A DNA stretch of 35,631 nucleotides from NCBI GenBank assembly GCA_045657665.1, contig JAZOTN010000016.1:1-35631 (forward strand). Direction: 5' to 3'. Position numbers and translations under genes: made by a program. The stretch is from RUG12461 sp045657665 (GTDB taxonomy: Bacteria; Bacillota; Clostridia; Lachnospirales; Lachnospiraceae). The notes beneath the pieces were generated by a model that ran no database searches, had not been told where the DNA came from, and was given only the letters and a program-made list of their open reading frames with translations. The first letter of the stretch is position 1. Each line of letters starts with the position of its first letter. Positions 15,205-24,049 of this stretch are shown here, one piece after another.

Positions 15205-16401
15205 TTATCCGGCGTTCGGCACGAACTTTTTCTGCCGCACAAGTCCGCCGCGTCTTGCGGATAAGATCACGATCAGGACTACAAACACGCCGATATAGAT
15301 CGCTTCTGCCAGAAAGCACATTCCCACATCACTAAGATTTCCCTTCTGGATCCCGGCAAGCGTATCGTTTGCTTTTTCAAACCAGTATACAGGAAAGATC
15401 CGTGCAATGCTGTTGACACCGTCACCCAGCATGGTCTGCGGAACGAAAGCACCGCAAAGGAACGACATGCCAAGCCCCAGAATCTGGGCGATCATATTTA
15501 CCACCGTGCCACTCGGGTTAAAGGACGAAATCAGGATGGCAATGAGCACCGCGATGACCGCAAAGAGGAAGGAGTTGAACACGGCAAGCGCACAATGCAG
15601 TCCCCGGTAAATTCCTCCATATACGAGCATCCCGCTTACCATAAAGATACCCCAGATTAGCACCGTAAACACGCCGCTCCCCAGGAAGATCTGGCTCATA
15701 TAGGAAGACATTTTTACGCTGGAGCATTCGATCCGCATCTTCTGATCTTTCCGGTTTAAGGAGGTCAGGATCGTGCTCAGCACATTCACCATGATCGCGA
15801 TCAAAAGATAAGGGAGGAACCGGAAATACAACGCAAATTTTTCCGTGTAATTCATATCCAGTACCTCTTTTCCCGGCGGCGTATAGATCTCCACATCCGC
15901 CTCTTTGCAAAGTTCCGTATCTGCCTTTTCCGCCGCCTCGGCAAGGGTATCGCCGTCCGTAACGTAGACCTTGATAAAACGGATATAGTTGTTCAGAAAC
16001 TGCTCCGTCATGGCAGTCTGGAAGGTGTCTCGCATCATTAAGGTTTCAAACAGTGGCTCTGCGGAATTATCGTCAGGGTTCTTAAGCCTTTCTTCAAACC
16101 CTTTTTTGATCACGACCGTATCATCCACCACCTCATAAAACGAGGCGTCCATGATGGAGCGTTTGTCATCCGGGAGCTCCACCAGGTGATTCCTCTTTGC
16201 TATTGTGTTGATGAGAGCGCGGCTTGCCGGGGTCTCATCCTCATCAATCACCGAGATCGATATGGAGGCCTCCTCGAAATCCAGCTTCTCCTTGGAAGAA
16301 TTGACAAGTGGAAAGCAAATGGCAAGGAAGATTACGACATACAAAAGAATGATGCCCGCCTTGGCTCTTGCAATCTTGAAAAAAAGCTTAAAGACTTTCA
16401 T
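15205..16401 (-). CDS. ABC-2 type transporter permease B
   Basis: A 398-residue permease: one N-terminal helix (about 15-32), an extracytoplasmic domain of about 150 residues, then five or six helices in the C-terminal half (from about 190). This is the ABC-2 export permease layout. It overlaps the preceding permease gene by 14 bases and has AGGAGGAGAAAGT before the start. The two permeases probably form a heterodimer driven by the ATPase at 17849-18796. Confidence 0.85.
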   Translation of the reverse strand: MKVFKLFFKIARAKAGIILLYVVIFLAICFPLVNSSKEKLDFEEASISISVIDEDETPASRALINTIAKRNHLVELPDDKRSIMDASFYEVVDDTVVIKKGFEERLKNPDDNSAEPLFETLMMRDTFQTAMTEQFLNNYIRFIKVYVTDGDTLAEAAEKADTELCKEADVEIYTPPGKEVLDMNYTEKFALYFRFLPYLLIAIMVNVLSTILTSLNRKDQKMRIECSSVKMSSYMSQIFLGSGVFTVLIWGIFMVSGMLVYGGIYRGLHCALAVFNSFLFAVIAVLIAILISSFNPSGTVVNMIAQILGLGMSFLCGAFVPQTMLGDGVNSIARIFPVYWFEKANDTLAGIQKGNLSDVGMCFLAEAIYIGVFVVLIVILSARRGGLVRQKKFVPNAG

Positions 16402-17827
16402 ACTTTCTCCTCCTTGTCAGCAAAAATCCCAACAGGATAAACACTACCGTATAGATCAAGGCCATCGCAAGTTTCCCCCAGTACCGTGAAAGATCCGGGT
16501 CTACGGACAGGTAGTAGAAAGAGTCGGCGATGATTGCCACCGGATTCAGATCATTGACGATGGGTGCATTCATTTCGATCGACGCTTTGATTCCGGTAAA
16601 CATCAGACCGCTCATAAAACTCAAGCCCATGACAACCGCCATACTGATGCCGATCTTCGCCTCATATTTCACTCTGCCGATGGCACCGACAAAGAAACCA
16701 AGTGAGACACCCATGATGGCGCCAATCGCACCGCCGAGATAGACAAGCGGCAGCCTCCCGCCGAAGTCCACTTTCAGCACAAATGCCTGGAAGGTGATGC
16801 ATACCGCCACGCACAGAATCTGTGTGAAATAGCACCCGCATAATCCCGACATGATCGTTGTCAGCTTCGGTGTCGGGGAGCAGGATCTTCTCGCACCGTA
16901 ATCCGAGAGGTTCGCTTCGGAAAACAGCGCGACATGCAATGCCACCGTCATACCAAACAGCGCCACCATGGCAATCATGTTATACATATAGGTTACAAAC
17001 GGATCGGTATTCCCTTCCGTCAGTTTCCGTACCTCAATGAGATCGGAATCCATGATCGACGAGGAGGAAGTGCCCGTTCCGCCCTGATCTGCCAGTTTCC
17101 CGGAGATCGAAGTCAGAGAGCCGTAGGTTTCCAGAAACCGTTTCAGCGTCGACTGCTCCATGCCACTGCTCTTGATCTTTAAGGACAGCTTCGGTTTTTG
17201 ATCCAGCATATCCTTAAAGGAGGCCGCATCCTGCAAAGACAGCCCTTCTCCGGCTAAGATCGTCTCCGCATCCGCGTTTTGATAGCGTTCGCTGCCATCG
17301 AAAGCATCCAGAAAGCTTTTGATCGCCTCCGCGCTCCACTCTGCCGTCACCTCTTCCGAGGTGTCCGTATCCGCCGTATCCGCATCTCCTGCTTCCACGC
17401 TTCCCCCGGAGGCAGCCATCCCCTCCGGCGCATCCACAAAGATGATCCCCTTGACATCTCCGTTCTCCAGCATCCGATAGGATTCGTCCTCCCTGCAGTA
17501 GATCGCATGCAGGAGAGGCTTTTGCTGCGGATCATCCTGTTCCTTTTGCTGCATGGTCTTTGAGAGCCAGCTGCCGATATTGCTCTCGTCCTGCGCATAG
17601 GTCGATTCACTTTCTCCCATGAAATCCACCATGGCGCGGAACATCTCATCCGGTTCGTTCTCTACGATCGCAACCGGCACTGTGGTGATCCCGCCGTTTT
17701 CGTAGATATTTCCGAAAGCTGCCTTGTAAAGGACGCTGAGTACGATCGGAAAAGCAAGCATCCAGATAATGACTTCCTTTGCCCTCAGATTCAGGATGAT
17801 CTCGTATTTCAGATTATGAAAAAACAT
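16388..17827 (-). CDS. ABC-2 type transporter permease A
   Basis: A 479-residue permease with one N-terminal helix (about 20-38), a large extracytoplasmic domain (about 45-285) and five or six C-terminal helices. The outer domain holds an acidic low-complexity stretch (GDADTADTDTSEEV, near residue 150). Its larger outer domain than the partner permease may bind the transported molecule. GAGGAGGGAAG precedes the start, and the ATPase gene ends 21 bp upstream. Confidence 0.85.
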   Translation of the reverse strand: MFFHNLKYEIILNLRAKEVIIWMLAFPIVLSVLYKAAFGNIYENGGITTVPVAIVENEPDEMFRAMVDFMGESESTYAQDESNIGSWLSKTMQQKEQDDPQQKPLLHAIYCREDESYRMLENGDVKGIIFVDAPEGMAASGGSVEAGDADTADTDTSEEVTAEWSAEAIKSFLDAFDGSERYQNADAETILAGEGLSLQDAASFKDMLDQKPKLSLKIKSSGMEQSTLKRFLETYGSLTSISGKLADQGGTGTSSSSIMDSDLIEVRKLTEGNTDPFVTYMYNMIAMVALFGMTVALHVALFSEANLSDYGARRSCSPTPKLTTIMSGLCGCYFTQILCVAVCITFQAFVLKVDFGGRLPLVYLGGAIGAIMGVSLGFFVGAIGRVKYEAKIGISMAVVMGLSFMSGLMFTGIKASIEMNAPIVNDLNPVAIIADSFYYLSVDPDLSRYWGKLAMALIYTVVFILLGFLLTRRRKYESL

Positions 17828-17848
17828 AGAGTACTTCCCTCCTCTTCG

Positions 17849-18796
17849 TCAGTCTTTATCTCTCAGTTCCTTGCCGGTAATGGTCAGGAACACGTCGTTC
17901 AGCGTCGGGAGTTCGGAAGTAACCTGTCCGAACTGCGTCCCGGTCGTCCTGATCGTGTCCATGGTATTTAGGAGATTGTGCTCTCCGCCTGCAAAAAAGA
18001 TCTTCAGCTTCCCTGCTTCCCACCTGACTTCATAAGCGTTCTCCAGATTTTTCATGGTCTCAAGCAGGCCACTATCCGGCTCATCCATTTCGATCGTTAC
18101 CGTTTCGGTATTCTTGATCATGCGTTTCAATTCGCCGCTGGTCCCCTCGGCGATCTTCTTGCCATGATCCATGATAGCGATCCTCGTACAGATCTGCTCA
18201 ACTTCCTCCATGTAATGCGTCGTATAGATCACGGTGGCGCCGCTTCTGTTCAGCTCCTCGATCCCCTCAAGGATCTTGTTACGGCTCTGCGGATCTACGG
18301 CGACCGTCGGCTCGTCCAGAATGATCAGCTCCGGCTTATGTGCGATTCCGCAAGCAATATTAAGCCTCCGCAAAAGACCGCCGGAAAGCTTCTTCGGTTT
18401 GAATTTGGTAAAATCCTTCAGTCCAACAAACTCGATAGCTTCGTCCACATACTGCCTGCGCTTTGCCTTGTCTTTGATGTACAACCCGCAGAAGCAGTCG
18501 ATATTCTCATATACATTCAGCTCGTCAAATACCGCCACATTCTGTAAAATGACGCCGATCTTTGCCTTGCTGTCATAACTTACCGGCGTCATCGGTTTTC
18601 CGAACAATTCGATGTTTCCCTCGTTATAAGCAAGCAGGGATAAAAGACAGCTGATGGTGGTCGTCTTCCCCGAACCGTTCGGTCCGAGCAGACCGAATAT
18701 CTCGCCTTTTTTTATCTCCAGATTCAGGTGGTCAACTGCTGTAAGTTCCTTGTACTTCTTCACAAGATTCTCGATTTTTACTACAGTATCTCCCAT
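17849..18796 (-). CDS. ABC transporter ATP-binding protein (ABC-2 system)
   Basis: A 315-residue ATPase with Walker A GPNGSGKTT, Q-loop VILQNVAVF, signature LSGGLLRRLNIA, Walker B LIILDEPTVAVD and switch His in YTTHYMEE. The C-terminal ~90 residues are the extra domain typical of drug, lantibiotic and polysaccharide ABC-2 exporters. The signature reads LSGGLLRR where LSGGMKRR is usual. It starts the operon of ATPase, two permeases, small membrane protein, HExxH protein and lipoprotein. The promoter region carries direct-repeat site D. Confidence 0.93.
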   Translation of the reverse strand: MGDTVVKIENLVKKYKELTAVDHLNLEIKKGEIFGLLGPNGSGKTTTISCLLSLLAYNEGNIELFGKPMTPVSYDSKAKIGVILQNVAVFDELNVYENIDCFCGLYIKDKAKRRQYVDEAIEFVGLKDFTKFKPKKLSGGLLRRLNIACGIAHKPELIILDEPTVAVDPQSRNKILEGIEELNRSGATVIYTTHYMEEVEQICTRIAIMDHGKKIAEGTSGELKRMIKNTETVTIEMDEPDSGLLETMKNLENAYEVRWEAGKLKIFFAGGEHNLLNTMDTIRTTGTQFGQVTSELPTLNDVFLTITGKELRDKD

Positions 18797-18835
18797 GCCG
18801 GTTACTCCTCCTCTTCGACTTGTGATAACGACACT

Positions 18836-18904
18836 ATCTTACCGAAAAATCCCGTCAAAAACTACATTTTTCGCTATGTGGTAGTTTTTTGGAGATATCC
18901 GGTA
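18836..18904 (-). promoter_or_regulatory. Probable regulator site D upstream of the ABC-2 operon
   Basis: On the minus strand TACCGGATATC (18904-18894) and TACCACATAGC (18883-18873) repeat with a 21-bp period, joined by the same A-rich linker as sites A and B. The two half-site types are in swapped order. A TAAGAT -10 candidate lies at 18841-18836 and the expected -35 position (18863-18858, AGTTTT) is poor. Weaker than sites A-C but with the same geometry. Confidence 0.5.
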
Positions 18905-18942
18905 TTTTTCTATGTGGATGAGCGGGCACAGAACAGATCATC

Positions 18943-18972
18943 TTGCACTTGCTTCATTCAATATGGTATAAA
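18943..18972 (+). promoter_or_regulatory. Promoter of the STAS/phosphatase genes
   Basis: TTGCAC (18943-18948) and TATAAA (18967-18972) are separated by 18 bp, 23 bp before the STAS start. It diverges from the ABC-2 promoter. No direct-repeat site is seen on this side. Confidence 0.6.
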
Positions 18973-18994
18973 ATGAGTTTAGGAGGAATGGAAA

Positions 18995-19306
18995 ATGAAT
19001 GACCTGACCATCTACACAAATATAAAAAACGGAACATTGGAATTGCAGCTTGTAGGGCGTATCACGACGGTGAATGCGGGAATGCTGATGGAAGAAGTGA
19101 AGAAAGAACTGCCGTCTTTTACGAATATCATTCTTGATGCAAAGGATTTGTTATACATTTCCTCTGCCGGACTCAGACAGTTCATGATGATCGCTGCGGT
19201 CACGGATTCAAAAAACGGAAAAACCTCGATAAAGAATATGAATGAAGATATAAGAAAGATACTGGAAGATACCGGGATTTCCCAAGTTTTGGAGATCATC
19301 GAATAA
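18995..19306 (+). CDS. STAS-domain anti-anti-sigma-like protein
   Basis: A 103-residue STAS protein. LLYISSAGLRQFM gives the phosphorylation loop, with Ser57 as the likely site. It lies 117 bp before a SpoIIE-type phosphatase on the same strand, the usual pairing in which the phosphatase dephosphorylates the STAS protein so that it can bind its kinase or partner. AGGAGGAATGGAAA precedes the start. The kinase that would complete the switch is not adjacent. The C-terminal domain of the MscS protein at 1314-2747 is the only RsbW-like candidate in the window. Confidence 0.88.
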   Translation: MNDLTIYTNIKNGTLELQLVGRITTVNAGMLMEEVKKELPSFTNIILDAKDLLYISSAGLRQFMMIAAVTDSKNGKTSIKNMNEDIRKILEDTGISQVLEIIE

Positions 19307-19423
19307 TGGGCAGAACACCCTTTTGTTTTCCCAAATGAATGCAAGAATCTTTCGCGAATCATTTTTCGCTGGCTGATGGTAAAGACTATTGCAGAAGCCT
19401 TATATGCATGATAAAGTCTAGGC

Positions 19424-21805
19424 ATGGGTGAAAAAAAAACGTACCACGATTTCTCGCAACAACACGTAAAATTACACAGGGCAGGCTTGATTGCTGTGTG
19501 CCTGATGTCGGCTGCTATTCTTGCGGTCTGCCTGTACAAGCCTTTTTATATCGCAAAGGTCTCTGACGTATTCAATCTGAGCATGGATATCCTCGGTGCA
19601 GTGGTGTGTTCCATGCTCTATTACGGGTGTCTGACCTCCGGCGGCGCGAGACGCAGAAACATCCGTTTCTATCTCCTCACGCTGTTCGTGAATGTGATGG
19701 TGTTTCTCTTTGATTCCCTGATGTGGCTATTGGACGGGAATCCCGCTATGCGCATACTCAACACCGTGATATCCGTGTGTTTCTATGCATCCGTAAATCT
19801 TCTCGTCTACCTGTTCTGGAGACATGCAGTCACCATCTTGAAACCGGGAGAAAAGATGCAGCGGATTCTGGATCTCCTGCAACGGCTCCTTCTGATTCCG
19901 GTGCTTTTGATGTGTTTTATCAACCTCTTCACGCCTTTTCTGTTTCAGGTGGATGCCGACGGTGTATTTCTCAGAGCTTTTGGTTACCCTGCCGGCTCCT
20001 TCTACATTCTCATCACCTTCGTCCTGTTGATCATAGTCGCCATAAGATCCCGGATCGGGAAATGGCGTAAGGTTTTTGTGATTCTCCCTGCGATAGCGTC
20101 CATTCTCGCTTTTGGACTTCTGGGCAACAAACCGGAGCTCGCCATTTCCTACACGGTTTGCGTCATCGCGATGATTGTTACCAACTGTATTTTGTATGAA
20201 GAGCGGCCGCGGATGAAGGAGCTGGTTATACGGATCTTTTCCATTCTGCTACTTTGCACGATGCTGATCTATGGTCCCATCATCTACCGGCTCGGCATAC
20301 AGAGCGCGATCCGGGAGGGTTTTCAATCTGCAAAAGAAGCATTTCTTCTGACGCAACATGTGCTGGATGAAACCGGGCTTGAGGAGCTTTGTGATCCCAG
20401 AAATACAGAGCTGTATCAGGAAACAAGGCAAAAACTTCGCTGGATCTGCAATGCCTTTTCCATGCAGAATCTGTATGTGGAAACCATAGACGAAAAAGAA
20501 ATGACCCGATCCTTTGTAATCGTTGTGGCAGCTTCGGATGAGGAAGATGCCATCGTGCAGGAGTCTCTGGGGTGGCCGGGGGCTTCGATCTGGACAGAGG
20601 AAAGCCACCTGACCGAGCCGGAGCTGATCGTCATGACCGGAGGATATACCGATCTCTACTCCGAAGAAGACAATGAATACGGTCATAATCTGGACTGGTT
20701 CTATCCATATAAAGATGAGGCCGGCAACGTGCAGGCAATTCTGGGAGCGGACGTAGATGTCGCTACCAAACAGGCAGAGGCCGTCATGAAAGCTCTGAAA
20801 GCTATCGCACCGGCAATCATCCTTTTCTTCATCACGCTGCTTGTGCTGATTCATATGATTGACTTTGTCTTTCTCAGGCCTTTCTATAAGATTTCCCGTC
20901 ATATGCAGCATTTCTTTACGGGTGGAAAGAAAAACAAGGAAGAGGTATCTCTGCGAAGCAGTTATGAAATCTGGTTTTTGTCTAAATCCTTTTCATTCAT
21001 GAGCTCGGAGCTGGATGAGTATGAGGAGGTAAGGACACGGGAGATACAGGAAAAACAGCGTGTCTCCACGGAGCTTGCACTGGCACAATCGATCCAGTCG
21101 CAGTTTCTGCCGAGCGTTTTCCCACCCTATCCGGATCGGACAGAATTTGAGATCTACGCCTCCATGGAACCGGCCAAAGGGGTTGCCGGCGATTTCTACG
21201 ATTTCTTCTTTGTGGATCAGGATCACTTGTGCCTCCTGATCGCAGACGTTTCCGGAAAAGGATTTCCTGCCGCTCTTTTCATGATGCGGAGTAAAACTGT
21301 GATACGTTCTGTAGCCGAACAGGGATTGTCTCCTGCAGAAATTCTCGAGCGTGTTAATCCCATGCTTCGCGAAGGGAATGAGCAAAGAATGTTTGTAACA
21401 ATATGGATCGGGATCATTGATCTGAAGACCGGGATCATGAAGTGTGCCAACGGAGGACATGAGCACCCCTTCCTTAAGAAAGCGGATGGAATTTACAAGC
21501 TGCTCAGGGATCCCCATTGCCCGATTATCGGCGCTATGGAAAATATCGATGCCGTGGAATATGAGATCAAGTTCGAAGCCGGCGACAGCGTCTTCGTATA
21601 CACAGACGGCATACCGGATACAGAAAATGTCGAAGAAACATTCTTCACCATAGACCGGTTGCAAAGATCGCTGATTGAGCACCGTGACACCGGCATGGAA
21701 GAACTGCTGTCCTGCGTTTCCGAGGATCTTCATACCTTCATGGGAGAAGCGCAACAATTTGATGATATCACGATGCTTGGATTCCGGTATTTCGGGAAAT
21801 CCTGA
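19424..21805 (+). CDS. Membrane sensor with SpoIIE-type PP2C phosphatase
   Basis: A 793-residue protein. Residues about 16-235 hold seven membrane helices. A further helix (about 250-270) leads to an extracytoplasmic Cache-like sensor (about 275-450), which is followed by another helix, a HAMP-like and coiled-coil linker (about 480-560) and a PP2C phosphatase (about 560-793). Metal-binding motifs GDFYD, ADVSGKG, YTDGIPD and FDDITML are all present, so it should be active. It probably removes phosphate from the STAS protein encoded just upstream in response to an external signal. The start at 19424 has no clear ribosome site. The first 20 or so residues are basic and precede the first helix, so the true start could be slightly later. 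Confidence 0.9.
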   Translation: MGEKKTYHDFSQQHVKLHRAGLIAVCLMSAAILAVCLYKPFYIAKVSDVFNLSMDILGAVVCSMLYYGCLTSGGARRRNIRFYLLTLFVNVMVFLFDSLMWLLDGNPAMRILNTVISVCFYASVNLLVYLFWRHAVTILKPGEKMQRILDLLQRLLLIPVLLMCFINLFTPFLFQVDADGVFLRAFGYPAGSFYILITFVLLIIVAIRSRIGKWRKVFVILPAIASILAFGLLGNKPELAISYTVCVIAMIVTNCILYEERPRMKELVIRIFSILLLCTMLIYGPIIYRLGIQSAIREGFQSAKEAFLLTQHVLDETGLEELCDPRNTELYQETRQKLRWICNAFSMQNLYVETIDEKEMTRSFVIVVAASDEEDAIVQESLGWPGASIWTEESHLTEPELIVMTGGYTDLYSEEDNEYGHNLDWFYPYKDEAGNVQAILGADVDVATKQAEAVMKALKAIAPAIILFFITLLVLIHMIDFVFLRPFYKISRHMQHFFTGGKKNKEEVSLRSSYEIWFLSKSFSFMSSELDEYEEVRTREIQEKQRVSTELALAQSIQSQFLPSVFPPYPDRTEFEIYASMEPAKGVAGDFYDFFFVDQDHLCLLIADVSGKGFPAALFMMRSKTVIRSVAEQGLSPAEILERVNPMLREGNEQRMFVTIWIGIIDLKTGIMKCANGGHEHPFLKKADGIYKLLRDPHCPIIGAMENIDAVEYEIKFEAGDSVFVYTDGIPDTENVEETFFTIDRLQRSLIEHRDTGMEELLSCVSEDLHTFMGEAQQFDDITMLGFRYFGKS

Positions 21806-21838
21806 AGATCGTATCGTAAGCTTTTTCCGGTACCGTTT

Positions 21839-21908
21839 TACCACCTAGGCATCAAAAACGACCGAATACGCATAACTCGTGCCAGATCGGATGGCAGAAC
21901 CGTATAAT
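21839..21908 (+). promoter_or_regulatory. Promoter and direct-repeat regulator site B (orphan ORF)
   Basis: TACCACCTAGGCA (21839-21851) and GACCGAATACGCA (21860-21872) have the 21-bp period. TGCCAG (21880-21885) starts 20 bp after half-site 2, and a consensus TATAAT (21903-21908) follows after 17 bp. The whole block, including TGCCAGATC and the later GGCAAGAAACAAAAAACAA, is homologous to promoter A although on the opposite strand and 8 kb away. Confidence 0.82.
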
Positions 21909-21956
21909 AAGGCAAGAAACAAAAAACAATCGCAACCGAAAAAGGAGGATTTTATC

Positions 21957-22010
21957 ATGACACAGGAACAAAAGAAGCAGGAGAAACTCGCAGAGATCAA
22001 AGAAAGATAG
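21957..22010 (+). CDS. 17-residue ORF behind promoter B, possibly a truncated cargo gene
   Basis: ATG 21957 follows a strong AAAAAGGAGGATTTTATC. The frame encodes MTQEQKKQEKLAEIKER and stops at 22008-22010, two bases short of the convergent gene's stop at 22013. Its promoter and ribosome region copy those of cargo 1, so a full GG-leader gene was probably here once. No Gly-Gly or mature part remains. It could also be a genuine short peptide, for example a regulatory one. Confidence 0.5.
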   Translation: MTQEQKKQEKLAEIKER

Positions 22011-22012
22011 CG

Positions 22013-23038
22013 TCAGACCTGAACATCCATACTGCATCCCCCTGCCACAGCTGCCAAAACGGATGGAACAGCAAATCCTGCTGATGCGGTCATTGAAACC
22101 GGAGAGCCGCCGGAGCCGAAATTCATTCCGGTAACCGTTCCCGCTTTCTCCGTCTGGTGGCGGATCGTATCCCTGAGATAGTCCATATCCGCCTTGACCA
22201 TCGCCTTCTGTTCCGCCGCACGGTGCTTCCTCTTCAGTTCCTCGAGTTCCTCTTTGCTCATGTGTGGATCAAAAGCCTCCAGATCCTCGAGCGCCTCCAT
22301 GGCTTTTTCGAGTTCCTCCAGTTCCTCTTCACCAAACTCCGCGATCATCTCATTCAGCTCTTCCATCTCTTCTTCCGAGAGCTCCAGTCCTTCTTCTCTG
22401 CTCTCTTCCACAGCTTTCTCGATCATCTCGCCGCGTTCATCAAAGATGGCATCCTCCTGCTCCGAAACCTCTTCTTCCGCCGCTTCGATCACGGTATTTT
22501 TAAGATCCGCTGCCGCCTCTTCCTGTGCCTCGTTTCGCTCATCAAGCTTTTGCGTATTCTCCACCAGTTCTTCCATCTCCAGGTGGTGTTTTTTCTTTCT
22601 GGCTACCATTTCCATGCGCTTCGCATGTGTGAGCTCCGTCTGGAGATCCTCCGGATCCCCGTCTCCGGAAGAGATCTTTCTCCTGATCTCCAGAACCTTT
22701 CTCTTCGCAGACAAAAATGCCTGCGCCGCACTCAGCGCGTTCTTCGCCCGCTGGATCTTCATTTCCACTTCTTTGAAACGGTAACGGGATGAAGATTTCT
22801 TCTCTTCTTTTTTTTCACTACTTTGAGCGGTTCCGTAGAGCTTTGAAAAACTGTTTTCTTTCTCTTTTTTTGCAGAATCCTGATAAAGCGCGCGGATCAT
22901 GTCCCGGAGTTTTTCGGACTGTGTATTTCCCTTCTCTTCCGCAGGGTCTTTCATTCCGGAGAACATACCGGACGAGGCAGTTCCTTTCTTTTGGAAGAAC
23001 TGAAGGCCGGGGCTTTTTGAATAAAAGGAAACATTCAT
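22013..23038 (-). CDS. Highly charged coiled-coil protein of unknown function
   Basis: A 341-residue protein without signal peptide or membrane helix. Residues about 90-285 are long charged helices (EEEMEELNEMIAEFGEEELEELEKAMEAL and similar) that should form coiled coils. The last 40 residues are different: Gly/Ala-rich and mildly hydrophobic (SAGFAVPSVLAAVAGG), ending CSMDVQV. The N-terminus (MNVSFYSKSPGLQFF) is also non-helical. It is 26 bp after the DUF6033-like gene and probably cotranscribed. No family recognised. Confidence 0.75.
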   Translation of the reverse strand: MNVSFYSKSPGLQFFQKKGTASSGMFSGMKDPAEEKGNTQSEKLRDMIRALYQDSAKKEKENSFSKLYGTAQSSEKKEEKKSSSRYRFKEVEMKIQRAKNALSAAQAFLSAKRKVLEIRRKISSGDGDPEDLQTELTHAKRMEMVARKKKHHLEMEELVENTQKLDERNEAQEEAAADLKNTVIEAAEEEVSEQEDAIFDERGEMIEKAVEESREEGLELSEEEMEELNEMIAEFGEEELEELEKAMEALEDLEAFDPHMSKEELEELKRKHRAAEQKAMVKADMDYLRDTIRHQTEKAGTVTGMNFGSGGSPVSMTASAGFAVPSVLAAVAGGCSMDVQV

Positions 23039-23064
23039 GTAGATCCCCCCTTTACTCTGCCGTC

Positions 23065-23955
23065 TCAGCCCTTGAAATCAACGTGTGAACCCAGCATACG
23101 TTCCGCCTCGGTCATCACGCGGCCGGACGCCGTACTGAAGGAATACTCCCGTACCTTCGCCAGAAGATCCTCCATGGATTTCGCCTCAAACGTTACATAC
23201 TCTTTCGGCTCCGCCTTAGTATCTCCTTCTGTTTTGTCAGTTTCCTCCGCCTTTTGTCCCTTACCTGACTTGTGGATACGTTCTTCCCACTCTTCCTTTT
23301 CCGCTTTCTTTTTATCCTTTACCTTCTGCTCTCTCTTTTCTTCAGCCTTCCTCTCGATCCGCTTTTTCTGGAGCTCTAAGGATTCCTCTACCGTTGCAAA
23401 ATAACTGGTGTTGCCGTTTTCATCAACGGACATGCCGAAGTTCTTCACCTTGACGCCGGAGCTGGTCAGACTGTTCTTTGCCTCAGAGAGCTTCGCCTGC
23501 GACATGGATATAATGCCTTCGTATTTCTTACGGAAGGATTCGTCTTCCGCCATACGTTCCAGCTTTTCCTCATCGATCAGAACCACCATCTTGCTCCCGT
23601 TCCCATAGGATGCGGCATTCTGATGCACCTGCCCCTTCATGTCCTTGCTGACGGCGATGAATTCCATATTGCCGAATTTCGCCTTCAGCTTTTCATAATA
23701 ATCCTTTGCCTTGTCGGAAAGCTTCACTTCTCCGACCGTGCTCCCATATTCGGTCTGTCGGGGGATAAGGGAACTTCCCGACTCGATCGGAGACCAGGTC
23801 TTCGTTTCCACCTTCTTTCCGAAGCTTTCGCTCACGGAAGAAGCCGTGTCCGCTTTTACCGCGGAGGACGACCTGACATTATCCGTCTGTGTTTTGCCCG
23901 ATGGGAATGCCTTGCCTGCCTGCTGATACGCAGAGACGCCGTAAATTCCTGCCAT
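23065..23955 (-). CDS. DUF6033-like protein
   Basis: A 296-residue protein starting MAGIYGVSAYQQAGKAF, an N-terminus I associate with the DUF6033 family of Lachnospiraceae. Residues about 75-190 appear to be the folded core (VKLSDKAKDYYEKLKAKFG, FIAVSKDMKG, NGSKMVVLIDEEKLERMA). Residues about 195-255 are a highly charged helix (KKRIERKAEEKREQKVKDKK), and the C-terminus ends RMLGSHVDFKG. There is no signal peptide. ACAAGGAGGTAAAACGTT precedes the start. Function unknown. It is paired with the coiled-coil gene downstream. Confidence 0.6.
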   Translation of the reverse strand: MAGIYGVSAYQQAGKAFPSGKTQTDNVRSSSAVKADTASSVSESFGKKVETKTWSPIESGSSLIPRQTEYGSTVGEVKLSDKAKDYYEKLKAKFGNMEFIAVSKDMKGQVHQNAASYGNGSKMVVLIDEEKLERMAEDESFRKKYEGIISMSQAKLSEAKNSLTSSGVKVKNFGMSVDENGNTSYFATVEESLELQKKRIERKAEEKREQKVKDKKKAEKEEWEERIHKSGKGQKAEETDKTEGDTKAEPKEYVTFEAKSMEDLLAKVREYSFSTASGRVMTEAERMLGSHVDFKG

Positions 23956-24049
23956 AACGTTTTACCTCCTTGTAAATGTCATGAAATCCTTTTCCTGTTA
24001 TTGGTTGAAATAGTGACAAAGAGAGTTATCTCTATCTTCTATATCGTAC

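Noticed and set aside
5520..18796. Lanthipeptide or other modified-peptide gene cluster
   Set aside because: No modifying enzyme is encoded, and the mature cargos lack Cys/Ser/Thr clusters.
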